Part shown: positions 1 to 9,505 of the stretch, in pieces
How the letters are laid out: each line of letters opens with the position of its first letter
Position numbering within the stretch: the stretch's first letter is position 1
DNA from: DATCJA01 sp963734635
Lineage (GTDB): Bacteria > Acidobacteriota > Vicinamibacteria > Vicinamibacterales > UBA2999
DNA: 64,000 nt
Assembly: GCA_963734635.1 (NCBI GenBank)
Contig: CAVTIA010000006.1
Location: forward strand, 411,074-475,073
Direction of reading: 5' to 3'
Notes under the pieces: model-generated
Seen by the model: the letters and a program-made list of their open reading frames with translations, nothing else
The model's database searches: none
Told to the model about the DNA's origin: nothing
Program-made: the position numbers and the translations under genes

Positions 1-1506
1 CATCAGATCGAGCTCGTTGATGGGAATGACCTCGACATCGGGAAACCCGACTTTACGCAGCTGCGGCACGAACGACGACGCATCGCCGACAAGCACGATC
101 GAGAGACGATCCGGCCGCACGTACTGTTTCGCGACGCGCTGGATGTCGTCAGGCGTCACTGCCTGCACACGTTCGCGGAACGTTCCGATCTCCCCGACGG
201 GCAACTCGTAGAACACGACGTTCAGCACCTGTGTGGCGATGTCGTTCGGTGTCTCGATGGTCAACGGGAAACTGCCCGCAAGGTACGCCTGGGCGTCGGA
301 GAGCTCGCGCTCGGCCACGCGCTCGCGCTGCAGCCGCGCCACCTCGTCTACGGTCAGACGCAGCGTTTCACCCGTCGTTTCCGTGCGCGTATCCGTCTCG
401 GCGACGAAATGACCTGCCTGCTTGCGCGTCTCCGCATCGGCCTGGGCGCCGTACGTCAGGCCGCGCTCCGAGCGCAGGACGCGGTGAAGGCGGTTGGCGC
501 CCTCGCCCCCGAGGATCTTCACGGCAAGGTCGTACGCCATGTAGTCAGTGTGCTTCCTCGGAATCCCGAGCTGCCCGACGCGAATTTCCGTCTGGACCGC
601 GTCAGGCTTGTCCACCACCACGATGCGGCGTGTCGGCTGTGGCGGGTCAACGGCCTTGACCGCCGGCACCTCCGCGCGAGGCCAGCCACCAAAGACGCGC
701 TCGGCTGCGGCGAAGGCTTCATCACCGGTGACGTCGCCGACGACCGCGAGAACCGTGTTGTTGGGCACGAAATAGCGTCGGTGATATTCCTGAAGGTCGG
801 CGCGCGTGATCCCTGCCAGAGTCTCGGGCGTTCCGCTATTGGGAAGCCCGTAAGGGTGGAAGCCGTAAATCAACCGCTCGAAGAGTACGCTGGCGACATA
901 ATCAGGATCGTTGCTGCTGACTTGCAGGCTGGAAATCGCCTGCTGCTTCTGACGCTCTATTTCCTCCGCTGCGAATGCAGGGTTTCGGACCACGTCCGAC
1001 AGCAGATTCATGCCCAGCGGGAACGAGTCCTTCATCACGATGACGTTCACGAAGGTGAGGTCGGAGCCCGACCCGGTGCCAAGCGCGCCGCCGATGAAAT
1101 CGATCTCGTCGGCGATCTGCTCAGCACTCTTCGTCGTCGTTCCCTGATCGAGCAGCGCGGCTGCGAGGCTCGCGACGCCGACTTTGCCGGGCGGATCCTG
1201 CACCGACCCGGTGCGGACCAGAAGCCGCATGCTCACCGCAGGCTGTTCGTGGTGAAGCACGGCAATGACCTGCATGCCGTTCGGCAGTGTGCGGACTTCA
1301 TACGGCGGGAACTGCACTTCCCGACCGGCGAGCGGTCGGGGCGGGCGCTCGGTCGGCCACATGAGGAATCGCCCGTCCGGCGTGCGATCGACTTGCGCCC
1401 CGGCGAGAACGACACTCACCATCAGCCCCAGGCCGAGGATGGCCACGCACCGCGACCACCGGGACCGAACCCGCGCGTCGGACATCGGAAGATCGATGTT
1501 CGTCAT
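1..1506 (-). CDS. M16-family peptidase-like protein without zinc motif (3' end cut by window edge)
   Basis: Reading from the ATG at 1506 gives about 502 residues before the left edge, with no stop. A hydrophobic export segment lies near residues 16-38, followed by the two-lobed insulinase/processing-peptidase fold. Where active M16 enzymes have HxxEH this protein reads VASLAAALLDQGT, so the zinc ligands are missing. That is typical of the non-catalytic half of a two-subunit M16 protease. Its ATG overlaps the stop of the active M16 gene upstream (ATGA), so the two are probably translationally coupled and form a periplasmic heterodimer (inference). Confidence 0.85.
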   Translation of the reverse strand, partial: MTNIDLPMSDARVRSRWSRCVAILGLGLMVSVVLAGAQVDRTPDGRFLMWPTERPPRPLAGREVQFPPYEVRTLPNGMQVIAVLHHEQPAVSMRLLVRTGSVQDPPGKVGVASLAAALLDQGTTTKSAEQIADEIDFIGGALGTGSGSDLTFVNVIVMKDSFPLGMNLLSDVVRNPAFAAEEIERQKQQAISSLQVSSNDPDYVASVLFERLIYGFHPYGLPNSGTPETLAGITRADLQEYHRRYFVPNNTVLAVVGDVTGDEAFAAAERVFGGWPRAEVPAVKAVDPPQPTRRIVVVDKPDAVQTEIRVGQLGIPRKHTDYMAYDLAVKILGGEGANRLHRVLRSERGLTYGAQADAETRKQAGHFVAETDTRTETTGETLRLTVDEVARLQRERVAERELSDAQAYLAGSFPLTIETPNDIATQVLNVVFYELPVGEIGTFRERVQAVTPDDIQRVAKQYVRPDRLSIVLVGDASSFVPQLRKVGFPDVEVIPINELDLM

Positions 1507-2852
1507 CGAGCGCCGCCCTTCGGTAACACGTGGAGGACCACGCGGTTCGACTGATTGAAATATGAGCGCGCTACGCGCTGTACGTCGGCGACCGACGTCT
1601 TCATGAAGATATCGAACTCGCCGTCGGCGGTCGTGATGTCGTTGTGGATGACGGCGGCGTGCGCCAGGTGCAACGCCTTGTCCTCATCCGATTCGCGGCC
1701 AAGGATGTAGTCGCGGGCAAACTGATTCTGCGCGCGCTGCAGCTCGTGCGACGTTACGCCTTCCGTCTTCAACGACTCGAACTGGGCGATGAGCGCCTTT
1801 TCCGCCTCCGCCGGCGTGCGGCCAGGCTGCACGATGCACACCGCGAAGAACAGGTTCGGATGCTCGGTGATGTTCCCACTCCCGAACGCACTGAGACACA
1901 GCCGCTGGGTGTAGATCAACGCGCGCGAAATCCGGGCGCTCTGGCCGTCGGAGAGGATCTTCGACGTGATATGCAGAGGATATGCGTCAGGATGTCCGTC
2001 GTACGGCACGTGGTACGCAACGACCACAGCCGGCAGCGGCCACGACTCGTCCACGACGACCCGCCGCTCCTGCGTCATTTCCGGTTCCTTCGGAATGTCG
2101 CGCGGCACCGGTCGCGCCGCCTTGGGTACGCGGCCGAAGTACTGAGTCACGATTTGCAGCGCCTGTGCGGAGTCGAAATCGCCAACGACCGTGACCGTGG
2201 CGTTCTCCGGCACATAGAAGGTTCCGTGGAAATCGCGAACGTCGTTGATCGACGCTGCCTCGAGGTCAGCCATGCTCCCGATGGTCGGGTGCTTGTACGG
2301 ATGCGCGACAAAGGAGTTGTCGTAGATGATTTCCTGCAGGCGGCCGTACGGCTGATTCTCGATCCGCATCCGCCGCTCTTCCTTCACGACCTCCCGTTCG
2401 CGTCTGAAAGCCTCGTCTTCGACGCGCAGCGTCGCCATCCGGTCGGCCTCGAGCCATAACGCCAGCGGCAAATACTGCGCTGGCAGCGTCTGCCAGAACA
2501 CCGTGACGTCCTCGGTCGTGTACGCGTTGCTCCGGCCCCCGACGCTCGAAACGATCGAAGTGTGCGCCTCCGGCTCCACGTTCTTGGAGCCCTTGAACAT
2601 CATGTGCTCGAACAGATGCGCAAACCCCGTGCGGCCCGGCCGCTCGTTCTTCGATCCAACGTGATACCAGACCGAGACGTGGACAATCGGCGTGGAATGA
2701 TCTTCGGAGAGGATGAGGCGAAGTCCGTTCGGCAGCGTCGTGATCTGATACTGCAGCTTTGGCGGCCGGACTGCCGCACTCACCGGTGTGAGCGACACCG
2801 CCGCGACGGCCGATACGGCGACGAATACAGCGACGCGAAGAGAAAAGCGCAT
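1503..2852 (-). CDS. M16-family zinc metallopeptidase (active subunit)
   Basis: The 449-residue protein has a signal peptide (residues 1-27, ending in VSA) and the inverted zinc motif HLFEH at residues 79-83. A conserved downstream glutamate lies in the REVVKEERR region near residue 155, as expected for a third zinc ligand in insulinase/mitochondrial-processing-peptidase enzymes. It probably degrades or processes peptides in the periplasm. It is the first gene of a pair with the zinc-less M16 protein that overlaps its stop codon. Length and motif order are normal for bacterial single-domain M16 proteases. The substrate cannot be told from sequence. Confidence 0.92.
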   Translation of the reverse strand: MRFSLRVAVFVAVSAVAAVSLTPVSAAVRPPKLQYQITTLPNGLRLILSEDHSTPIVHVSVWYHVGSKNERPGRTGFAHLFEHMMFKGSKNVEPEAHTSIVSSVGGRSNAYTTEDVTVFWQTLPAQYLPLALWLEADRMATLRVEDEAFRREREVVKEERRMRIENQPYGRLQEIIYDNSFVAHPYKHPTIGSMADLEAASINDVRDFHGTFYVPENATVTVVGDFDSAQALQIVTQYFGRVPKAARPVPRDIPKEPEMTQERRVVVDESWPLPAVVVAYHVPYDGHPDAYPLHITSKILSDGQSARISRALIYTQRLCLSAFGSGNITEHPNLFFAVCIVQPGRTPAEAEKALIAQFESLKTEGVTSHELQRAQNQFARDYILGRESDEDKALHLAHAAVIHNDITTADGEFDIFMKTSVADVQRVARSYFNQSNRVVLHVLPKGGAR

Positions 2853-2873
2853 ACGCCTTCGATTATGGCATCT

Positions 2874-3665
2874 TCACCGGCTCAGGAGGCGAAACCCTGT
2901 CGTAAGCCACGTCATAGTGGAAAATTCCAGCTGATACGGATCAATACGACGCTCGCCTGCCACAAACAGCTCGAGAGCCGCCGCGCCTCCGTCAAACCGG
3001 ACCGCCCCCTCGCCGCGCCAGCCGTACTGGTCACCGCGATCGCGTGACCCGTCGACCCCTACGACCCGAAAACCGCCGCTGCCGACGAGTGCTACGCGTG
3101 GAGTCAACCCCATCCGCACTCCGCTGGCGGCGTCCATTTCCCAGTCGTAATCGACGAGTGCCTTCTCGATGACGCCACGGATGTCCACCTGCGCCCGTAT
3201 CTCGGTCCGCCCGCGAATGGTGCCACCCTGCACACGACCGCCAATCATGTTCCAGTCCACCGGAAAACGCTTGGGGCGGTCGCTCAAATGACGCGAAACA
3301 TGATGAAAGACACCGGCAACCTCGACCGCGCGTAACCGCACGGACGCGGAGCCACCCAACATGTAATTGCCCTGGTTGGGGTCGAACTCACGAAATTCGT
3401 TACCGAGAATCGTTTCGTATGTGGCGGCGAACGTCAGCGCGCCGCGTCCGTAATCAATGAGATCGAGCTCGCCCCCCCAGTATGCGTCCCATACAAATCG
3501 CGGATCGTCGCTGGCGAGATGCTCGAGGCCAACGAGAAAATCAAAGCGGGACAGGAAGTCAGGACTGCTGCTTCCAGCTTGCGTTGCCTGAGTCGGAGCG
3601 GTCTGCGCGAGCGCGGGTGCCGTCGTGGTCAGCACCGTCAGAAGCGCTGCGAGCGCGCGATTCAC
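2874..3665 (-). CDS. Exported beta-barrel-like protein of unknown function
   Basis: The preferred start is the GTG at 3665, which overlaps the lpxD stop (GTGA). It gives 263 residues beginning with a clear signal peptide (VNRALAALLTVLTTTAPALAQ is the cleavage region). A longer reading back to 3785 would lie inside lpxD and is rejected. The mature part alternates polar and hydrophobic residues with many Gly and aromatic positions (for example YWGGELDLIDYGRGAL) and ends in an aromatic/hydrophobic stretch, as outer-membrane beta-barrels do. I do not recognise a family with certainty. Its position after lpxD fits an outer-membrane role. Confidence 0.7.
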   Translation of the reverse strand: MNRALAALLTVLTTTAPALAQTAPTQATQAGSSSPDFLSRFDFLVGLEHLASDDPRFVWDAYWGGELDLIDYGRGALTFAATYETILGNEFREFDPNQGNYMLGGSASVRLRAVEVAGVFHHVSRHLSDRPKRFPVDWNMIGGRVQGGTIRGRTEIRAQVDIRGVIEKALVDYDWEMDAASGVRMGLTPRVALVGSGGFRVVGVDGSRDRGDQYGWRGEGAVRFDGGAAALELFVAGERRIDPYQLEFSTMTWLTTGFRLLSR

Positions 3666-4708
3666 TCCGGAGCTTCTCCGGACGCGCCGGGATGTCTGAC
3701 CAGGGCCGCGAGTCGCGCCTCCAGCTGCTCGATCCGACGCTTCAACTCCGGGAGCCGCTTGAACAGGACCGACGCTCTGCGCCAATCGAGACTGTCGATG
3801 GCTGGATAGCCGGCGACCAGGGCACCGGGTTGAAGGGATTTGGTGACACCCGACTGCCCGACCGCGACCGCACCGCGGCCAATCGTCAGATGACCACCGA
3901 CCCCAACCTGCCCGCCGAAGATGACATCGTCGTCTACATCGGTGCTGCCGGCGATGCCCACCTGTGCGGCCATCAGCACATTGCGGCCGACGCGGACGCC
4001 GTGCCCGATCTGCACGAGGTTATCGATCTTCGTACCGAAGCAGATGCGAGTTTCGCCGACTGCCGGGCGGTCAACGGTGGTGTTCGCCCCGAGTTCGACG
4101 TCGTCTTCGATGACAACGGTGGCGACCTGCGGAATTTTTTCGTGTGTCCCGTCGCCCCGCCGCACGAAGCCATAGCCATCACTGCCAATCACGACTCCGT
4201 TTTGCAGAATCACACGATTGCCGATCGTGACCCCTTCCCGGATGCCGACATTGGAGTGGATGATGCAATCGTCGCCGACCCGCGCTCCTGGTCCAATCGT
4301 CACGTTCGGGAATATGACCGTGTTGTTGCCAACGTGCGCGTTTTCCGCGACCGATACAAAGGCACCTATCGACACGTTCTGGCCGATTTGCGCCTCGGCC
4401 GCGATGGCCGCGAGCGGATGGATGCCGGAAGGTGGACGCCAGGGCGGGGCAAAAATCCCGACCGCGCGGGCAAAAGCCAGGTAGGGATCGGGTGTCCGGA
4501 GCATCGCGCATGGCGCAGCCGGTGCGTCTTCACGAAGCAGGACTGCTGAAGCGCGTGTGCGCATCAGCGCCGACTCGTACTTGGGATTGGCCAGGAAGGT
4601 CAGATCACCTGGTTGCGCGTGTTGAATGCCCGCCACCCGAGCGATCTCGACGTCGCCATCCCCTTCGAGGCGGCATCCAAGGCGGTCGGCCAGCTCACGA
4701 AGCTTCAC
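3662..4708 (-). CDS. lpxD: UDP-3-O-acylglucosamine N-acyltransferase LpxD
   Basis: LpxD adds the second 3-hydroxyacyl chain to UDP-3-O-acyl-glucosamine in lipid A synthesis, in the cytoplasm. The N-terminal uridine-binding domain begins KLRELADRLGCRLEGDGD. It is followed by a left-handed beta-helix of hexapeptide repeats (GARVGDDCIIHSNVGIREG and similar) over residues ~100-300 and a C-terminal coiled helix (KRRIEQLEARLAAL). The GTG at 4708 is chosen because known LpxD proteins start at this KLREL block; the longer ATG form (4750) adds an unrelated leader. At 348 residues it is normal in length, and it implies a lipopolysaccharide-bearing Gram-negative cell. Confidence 0.95.
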   Translation of the reverse strand: MKLRELADRLGCRLEGDGDVEIARVAGIQHAQPGDLTFLANPKYESALMRTRASAVLLREDAPAAPCAMLRTPDPYLAFARAVGIFAPPWRPPSGIHPLAAIAAEAQIGQNVSIGAFVSVAENAHVGNNTVIFPNVTIGPGARVGDDCIIHSNVGIREGVTIGNRVILQNGVVIGSDGYGFVRRGDGTHEKIPQVATVVIEDDVELGANTTVDRPAVGETRICFGTKIDNLVQIGHGVRVGRNVLMAAQVGIAGSTDVDDDVIFGGQVGVGGHLTIGRGAVAVGQSGVTKSLQPGALVAGYPAIDSLDWRRASVLFKRLPELKRRIEQLEARLAALVRHPGASGEAPE

Positions 4709-4787
4709 GATGTATGAAGAGAATCTACCACCGGCGCCGATTGCGCGCACGGTGCAATGCGCACCGGCCGGTGCGCTGAAGCGGCCG

Positions 4788-5472
4788 CTATGCGTGTCGC
4801 ACGACGACGCGCTCGACGAAGTTCCTCAGGTGCGGCAGGCGCAAACGTGACGCGATGTCGTGAACGCGCGCGTCGCGAGCTCCCGATTCCATGAGGATCG
4901 CGTCGCGCAGTTCCCCCAGCGGCGGACACGGACGTCCCGACCACGACACGCGCCGCAGCCCCTGGACCGCGCCACGCATTGAAAGCCAGTGGCCCACGAC
5001 GCGGAAAGCAAAGTAGTACGCGACCACGTTTGGGCCAGGAACGAGGGCGAGCGGGCCTGAGAGCGACGAGACCGATGGCGTCAACGACCAGCCAGACGCG
5101 ATGCCTGTCGTAGTCGCGCTGGAGTGTGCGCTTGATTAAGGTCAGCACTTGATCGAAGGTCATGTCTGGCGGATGTACCGCGACCGCGGACGTCTGGCGG
5201 CGAAGGTTCCACAGCAACCGCTGCTCAGCAATCCGCTCAGCGACCCAGCCGAGCGCGGTGTCTGTGAGCTGTCCAAGCCAGCTCCGATCGGCCGGCGCTG
5301 CCTCGTGGCGATGTCGTTCTTCGACCGCCCGCAACATTACGCCGAACCGATACCGGAGACGGCCGAACAGACCGGTGGCGGGAATCCCTTCGGCAGCCGA
5401 GTCCACCTCACCCGACGGTTCGCAATACAGCTCGTAGCGGTCGCGGGCGATTGGTATGACGAACACATCCAT
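4788..5472 (-). CDS. KHE1-like (mitochondrial K+/H+ exchange-related) protein, frameshifted
   Basis: The start ATG at 5472 opens MDVFVIPIARDRYELYCEP. The frame continues to about 5065, and the rest (through PNVVAYYFAFRVVGHWLSM to a stop at 4788) is in another frame. A single indel near 5060-5075 joins them into about 228 residues. The block of Pro-Asn, aromatic-rich FAFR and a following His-Trp resembles the signature of the Mit_KHE1 family, known from mitochondrial K+/H+ exchange and present in bacteria under hypothetical names. No obvious multi-span transporter topology is seen, so a direct exchanger role is unproven. It lies just upstream of lpxD on the same strand. Confidence 0.6.
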
Positions 5473-5636
5473 CGACACTGACGATAGCAAATATCGGCAG
5501 GTAGGCGCGGGGAGTCACCTTGTGCGCTTATCCGGGCACGATCACACGTGCGCCCGCCTGCGCGGAAGATGACACCTGACCCCATCTTGCACCGCAGCGC
5601 TTCGGGTAGATGCTATGGCGCGACGTACGCCGCGCG

Positions 5637-5786
5637 CTAGACGACCGTTCGCCGGCCGCTGATCAGGTTGACCAGGAAGAGCACGACCGCAATCACGAGC
5701 AGCACGTGAATGATGCCGCCTGCGATGTCGAACGCGAACCCAAGCAGCCAGAACAGCAACAGCAGGACGATGAGGGTCCACAGCAT
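5637..5786 (-). CDS. Small lmo0937-like membrane protein (49 aa)
   Basis: A 49-codon gene that is easily missed. The ATG at 5786 is preceded by a strong GAGGAGGA ribosome-binding site. The product has two hydrophobic segments, MLWTLIVLLLLFWLLGFAFD and IIHVLLVIAVVLFLVNLI, and ends in GRRTVV. This matches the lmo0937-type family of very small two-helix membrane proteins, often induced under envelope or general stress. No biochemical function is established. It stands alone between the ushA-like gene and the KHE1-like gene. Confidence 0.85.
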   Translation of the reverse strand: MLWTLIVLLLLFWLLGFAFDIAGGIIHVLLVIAVVLFLVNLISGRRTVV

Positions 5787-5864
5787 TGATGTTTGTCCTC
5801 CTCAGGCGCGCGCTTCATGCGTTCGCCCAACCACCTGAGGGGCAATTGGAATGCCAGCCTGACG

Positions 5865-7550
5865 TCAGCGAGCGCGACGGATACGGTCGAGCGTCGGAGG
5901 GGCGAGAGGTGAATGCCGCGACACGTAGTCGGCGAGCACATCCACGTCGACCCCGACGGTAACCGGATCTGCTCCACGGCTGAGCGCCCGAAGCCCGTCT
6001 CCGGCGTCCCACAGAAAGCTGTTTGTGACGACGCGATATCGTCGCGCCGGGTCGAGCGGCGCACCGTTAATCCGCACTGAGGCTCGATTAATGCGTTGTC
6101 CAGCGGGACGACCGGGATCGTATGCGTACGTCAGGCCTCTCGACACCTGCATGATGCGGGTGCGGTCAGCGCCGAACTGCTGTTCGAGTACCTCCACCAG
6201 CGTTTCGCCGGTCAACGACTTCACGATGACTTCGTTGCCGAACGGCAATACGGAGAACAAGGCTGAGTAGGTCACCGGCGAGCCCTTGTGTGACCCCTCG
6301 CGAGCAACTACGTCGGCGCGGATGCTGCCAGGATTTGTGAACGCCAGCTCCGCCGCACCGCCGGACGCCTTGCCGGCCTCGAGGAACGCATCAGCCACCA
6401 CGGAGCCTAAGGGAAATTCGCCCGCGTCACTGGGCTGCCGGACCAAGCTCGACACGATCGTTCCGACAACACGATTCCCGATCTTGTCTGCAATGGGCAG
6501 GTAGCGAGCGATCAGCGCCGACTGCGCGGATTCCTTCGGGACCTCACGCGTGACGACGATATTGCGCGCCTGTTTGGCCACGACCTCCCCGTCTGAACGT
6601 CTCACTTGCAAGTCGATATCGGTAACAACCCGTCCGCTCGAGGATGCACTCGTGACGAGCTTGCGGCCGATCGTGCAGTTGTAGGCCTGATGGGAATGGC
6701 CGGATACAACGACGTCGATGTCGTCGGAAAAGCGATCCACCAGTTCCAACAGGTCGCGCGACATCCCATTGCACGCATTGACGTCGCCGCGCTGATCCCC
6801 ACCCTGGTGCATCAAGACGACGATCGCGCGAACACCTTGTTCGCGCAGGTCGCGCGCCGCTTCGTTGGCGGCATCGGCTTCGGGCGCAAATGTGAGTCCA
6901 CGAATGCTCGCGGGGATGATCACAGCGGGTGCCGCTTGCAGGATGAGCCCGATGAAGCCGATGCGCACGCCGTCCACCTCGCGGATTTCGTAGGCCGGAA
7001 GCAGCGGCCGCGGCTGCGTCCCCTGGATGCCCGCGAGCGCTACGAACTGAGGGTCCGCCTGCTGCGGGTCGAGCGTGACGTTTGCGGCGAGGTAGCGAAA
7101 CGAGGATCCAGAAAAGGGAGTGCCATCCTGGCAGCCGTCCACCGGATGACAGCCGCCCTTCTGAATGCGGTAAAGCTCCCACCATCCCTCGTCGAGTTCG
7201 TGGTTGCCGAGCGCGGACAGTTGCAGTCCGGCAAGATTCAAGGCCTCGATCGACGCTTCATCGTGAAAGAGACTCGACAGGAGCGGTGTGGCGCCGATGT
7301 TGTCACCGGCCGAGACGACGATCGTGTTGGGGTTGGTCGCCTTCAGGCGCGCGACGTGCGTAGCGAGGTACTCGGCGCCGCCAGCGTCCGCGGAGCCGAT
7401 TCGTCCGCCGCCGCCCGACGGCGGCTCGAGCGCGCCATGGAAGTCGTTGATCGCGAGGAGCTGAACGTCAGCGGTTGCGTTCCCCACCTGCGCGAATTGT
7501 GCGACAACGGTGGCCGTGATGATGGCTGCGCACAGCGCCATAATCCGCAT
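5865..7550 (-). CDS. 5'-nucleotidase/bifunctional metallophosphatase, UshA type
   Basis: The protein has an N-terminal calcineurin-like metallophosphatase domain. Its motifs are in order: INDFHG, VVSAGDNIG, ALGNHELDEG, and the GHSH block (VVSGHSHQAYN). The 5'-nucleotidase C-terminal substrate-binding domain follows (FTNPGSIRADV, SLFSVLPFGNEVI). The ATG at 7550 gives MRIMALCAAIITATVVAQFA as signal peptide and 561 residues; earlier ATGs would run into the divergent nfo gene. It is a periplasmic enzyme releasing phosphate and nucleosides from nucleotides or nucleotide sugars. Exact substrate specificity is unknown. Confidence 0.92.
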   Translation of the reverse strand: MRIMALCAAIITATVVAQFAQVGNATADVQLLAINDFHGALEPPSGGGGRIGSADAGGAEYLATHVARLKATNPNTIVVSAGDNIGATPLLSSLFHDEASIEALNLAGLQLSALGNHELDEGWWELYRIQKGGCHPVDGCQDGTPFSGSSFRYLAANVTLDPQQADPQFVALAGIQGTQPRPLLPAYEIREVDGVRIGFIGLILQAAPAVIIPASIRGLTFAPEADAANEAARDLREQGVRAIVVLMHQGGDQRGDVNACNGMSRDLLELVDRFSDDIDVVVSGHSHQAYNCTIGRKLVTSASSSGRVVTDIDLQVRRSDGEVVAKQARNIVVTREVPKESAQSALIARYLPIADKIGNRVVGTIVSSLVRQPSDAGEFPLGSVVADAFLEAGKASGGAAELAFTNPGSIRADVVAREGSHKGSPVTYSALFSVLPFGNEVIVKSLTGETLVEVLEQQFGADRTRIMQVSRGLTYAYDPGRPAGQRINRASVRINGAPLDPARRYRVVTNSFLWDAGDGLRALSRGADPVTVGVDVDVLADYVSRHSPLAPPTLDRIRRAR

Positions 7551-7581
7551 CTGACGCGTCACGATCGAGAATGATAGCCGA

Positions 7582-8463
7582 ATGCTACGCATCGGCGCGC
7601 ACATGTCGATCGCCGGCGGCATTGCGAAGGCAGTGGAACGGGCCGTCGTTCACGGGTGTGAGGCGCTGCAGATCTTCACGAAAAACGCGAACCAGTGGCG
7701 CGGGAAACCGCTCGATCGGGCCGACGTCAGTGCGTTTCGTGCACGCATCGAGCAAACCGGCATCCACCCGGCGGTCTCGCACGCCAGTTATCTGATTAAC
7801 CTCGCCACGACGTTCCCGGTGCTGCGCGAGCAGTCGATCGCCGCATTCATCGACGAGCTCGATCGCGCCGATGCGCTCGGCCTCCTTGGAGTCGTCATTC
7901 ATCCAGGAACGTGTACGGCCGGCACGGAGGATGAAGCGCTTCGTCTCATTGCCGATGCGATCAAGCGCGCCTTCAGGGTCCGCCGGCGGCGCCGCACGAT
8001 GGTGATTCTGGAGCACACGGCCGGGCAGGGACGAACGCTCGGTCACCGGTTCGAACACCTGGAAACGGTCATCCAGCATTTGGGCGGGTCCGAGCGGATC
8101 GGCGTGTGCCTCGACACATGTCACCTCTTGGCGTCTGGCTATGACATCGTCAACCAGGCAGCCTACCGGGACACATTCGATGCGTTCGACCGCATCGTCG
8201 GAATCGGCCGGTTGAAGGTGTTTCATGCGAACGACTCCAAGAGGCCGTGCGGCAGCCGGGTCGATCGGCACGAGCACATCGGACGCGGGTGTCTCGGCGA
8301 AGAACCTTTTCGGCGGCTTCTGCACGATGTCCGTTTTCGCGGGCTGCCGATGTTGATCGAGACGGAGAAATCGAGAGACACGGAAAGGCGAGGGACGCTC
8401 GAGCCCGACCCGTTCGACATGCAGAACCTCGACACACTCAGACGGTTGCGCGACACAACCTAA
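7582..8463 (+). CDS. nfo: Endonuclease IV (AP endonuclease Nfo)
   Basis: This 293-residue TIM-barrel DNA repair enzyme cuts 5' of abasic sites using a trinuclear zinc cluster. Family motifs are visible: RIGAHMSIAGG at the start, HPGTCTAG, an ILEHTAGQG metal-ligand segment, GVCLDTCHLLASGYD, and KVFHANDSK followed by DRHEHIGRG. Metal ligands (His, Glu, Asp) are all present. It is divergent from the nucleotidase gene with about 31 bp between their starts. The three added residues before RIGAHMS are normal. Confidence 0.95.
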   Translation: MLRIGAHMSIAGGIAKAVERAVVHGCEALQIFTKNANQWRGKPLDRADVSAFRARIEQTGIHPAVSHASYLINLATTFPVLREQSIAAFIDELDRADALGLLGVVIHPGTCTAGTEDEALRLIADAIKRAFRVRRRRRTMVILEHTAGQGRTLGHRFEHLETVIQHLGGSERIGVCLDTCHLLASGYDIVNQAAYRDTFDAFDRIVGIGRLKVFHANDSKRPCGSRVDRHEHIGRGCLGEEPFRRLLHDVRFRGLPMLIETEKSRDTERRGTLEPDPFDMQNLDTLRRLRDTT

Positions 8464-8483
8464 GAGCGCTGAGCATCTCTCCC

Positions 8484-8520
8484 GTGCGATGGTGCGAGTG
8501 CGACGGTGCGATGGTGCGAG
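8484..8520. repeat. GTGCGA-unit short tandem repeat tract between convergent genes
   Basis: Five copies of the hexamer GTGCGA start at 8484, 8492, 8498, 8506 and 8514, so spacing is 6-8 bases. The tract fills the space between nfo and the convergent YdjM-like gene. The same unit recurs at 52451-52504. It has no coding sense and no CRISPR-like spacer structure. Confidence 0.8.
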
Positions 8521-9453
8521 TCAATCCGCCGCGTTCGTGTTCGGAACGATCGTAGAGGCTTCGAAACGCGCCGGAGTCTGCCCGGCAAAGCGCATGTCGC
8601 TCACGGTCACCTGGGTGCCTCCCGGCGCTGGCGTCAGAGTCCAGAACGGAAACCGCGACCAGACCAGAAAACCACGAACGTTTGGAACCTCACGCGCTCG
8701 GGTCACACGCGGATCGGTGTCGTTCTTAGGGACGCTTGGCGTTCCAAATGTCACGCGTGGCGCAAACCATCGGAACGTGCCTCTCTGGTAATGGCTGCCC
8801 GCGTCGACGACGATGTCGCGCGTGAACGGCGTGATCGGGCGCGGTCCCACCATCACCGAGCGTGGATTGGTTCCATGCTCCAGTCGCCACGCATCGACCA
8901 CGATGGCTCGAGCCGCACTGGCGCCAGCGACCATTGCCACGATATAGACAGCAGCAACCACCAGTGACAACCACGCCGGTATGAACGCCGCACGGCGACG
9001 CGCCGTCCAAACGCCGATGCCAAGAACGAGCCATAACCACGGATCGATGATGAAGAGCGTGTCGCCGTAGAACCAGCGCCAATCGAATGGCGCCAGGATG
9101 CGCAGGCCGTATGGGTTGAGAAGGTCGAGCAGCACATGCGACATGACGCCGACATACGAGAGCAACAGCAGCCATCTTGCTCGCACCGGAAGCGCATCAC
9201 CGCGGTTCGGCCATGTCCGTGCGATCGCGAGCACTGCAACGGTCAGAGCGATCGGAAGCAGCGCTTGCGCGATTGGGCCATGCGTCCATCCACGTCTGAA
9301 TGCCACCGACGGAGCGGACGTCGCAAAAACCAGAACGTCCACATCCGGAAGATTCGATGCGATCATCAGTGTGGCGCTGCCGAAGCGTGTACGATTCTTC
9401 AGACCGGCTTGTCCAAAGGCAGCGCCTACGAGCGTGTGACAGAGGTTGTCCAT
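8521..9453 (-). CDS. YdjM/DUF457-type membrane-bound metal-dependent hydrolase
   Basis: The ATG at 9453 gives 310 residues beginning MDNLCHTLVGAAFGQAGL, the N-terminal block of the YdjM (LexA-regulated) inner-membrane hydrolase family. His12 and the NLPDVDVL segment are likely metal ligands, and a further SHVLLDLLNPYG motif follows. Four to five transmembrane helices span residues ~55-200, followed by a periplasmic C-terminal beta-rich domain. The roughly 45 residues encoded upstream of this ATG lack family similarity and overlap the promoter side of the SGNH gene. The physiological substrate of this family is not firmly known. Confidence 0.85.
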   Translation of the reverse strand: MDNLCHTLVGAAFGQAGLKNRTRFGSATLMIASNLPDVDVLVFATSAPSVAFRRGWTHGPIAQALLPIALTVAVLAIARTWPNRGDALPVRARWLLLLSYVGVMSHVLLDLLNPYGLRILAPFDWRWFYGDTLFIIDPWLWLVLGIGVWTARRRAAFIPAWLSLVVAAVYIVAMVAGASAARAIVVDAWRLEHGTNPRSVMVGPRPITPFTRDIVVDAGSHYQRGTFRWFAPRVTFGTPSVPKNDTDPRVTRAREVPNVRGFLVWSRFPFWTLTPAPGGTQVTVSDMRFAGQTPARFEASTIVPNTNAAD

Positions 9454-9505
9454 TTGCCGTGTTCCATTATCTTCGGGCATCCAGATTGCACAGCAGGTGA
9501 TCCTC

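Noticed and set aside
409..1554. Long plus-strand reading opposite the M16 genes
   Set aside because: It is a mirror of the minus-strand M16 gene caused by high GC; its translation is Arg/His-rich without motifs, while the minus strand shows a complete M16 fold.
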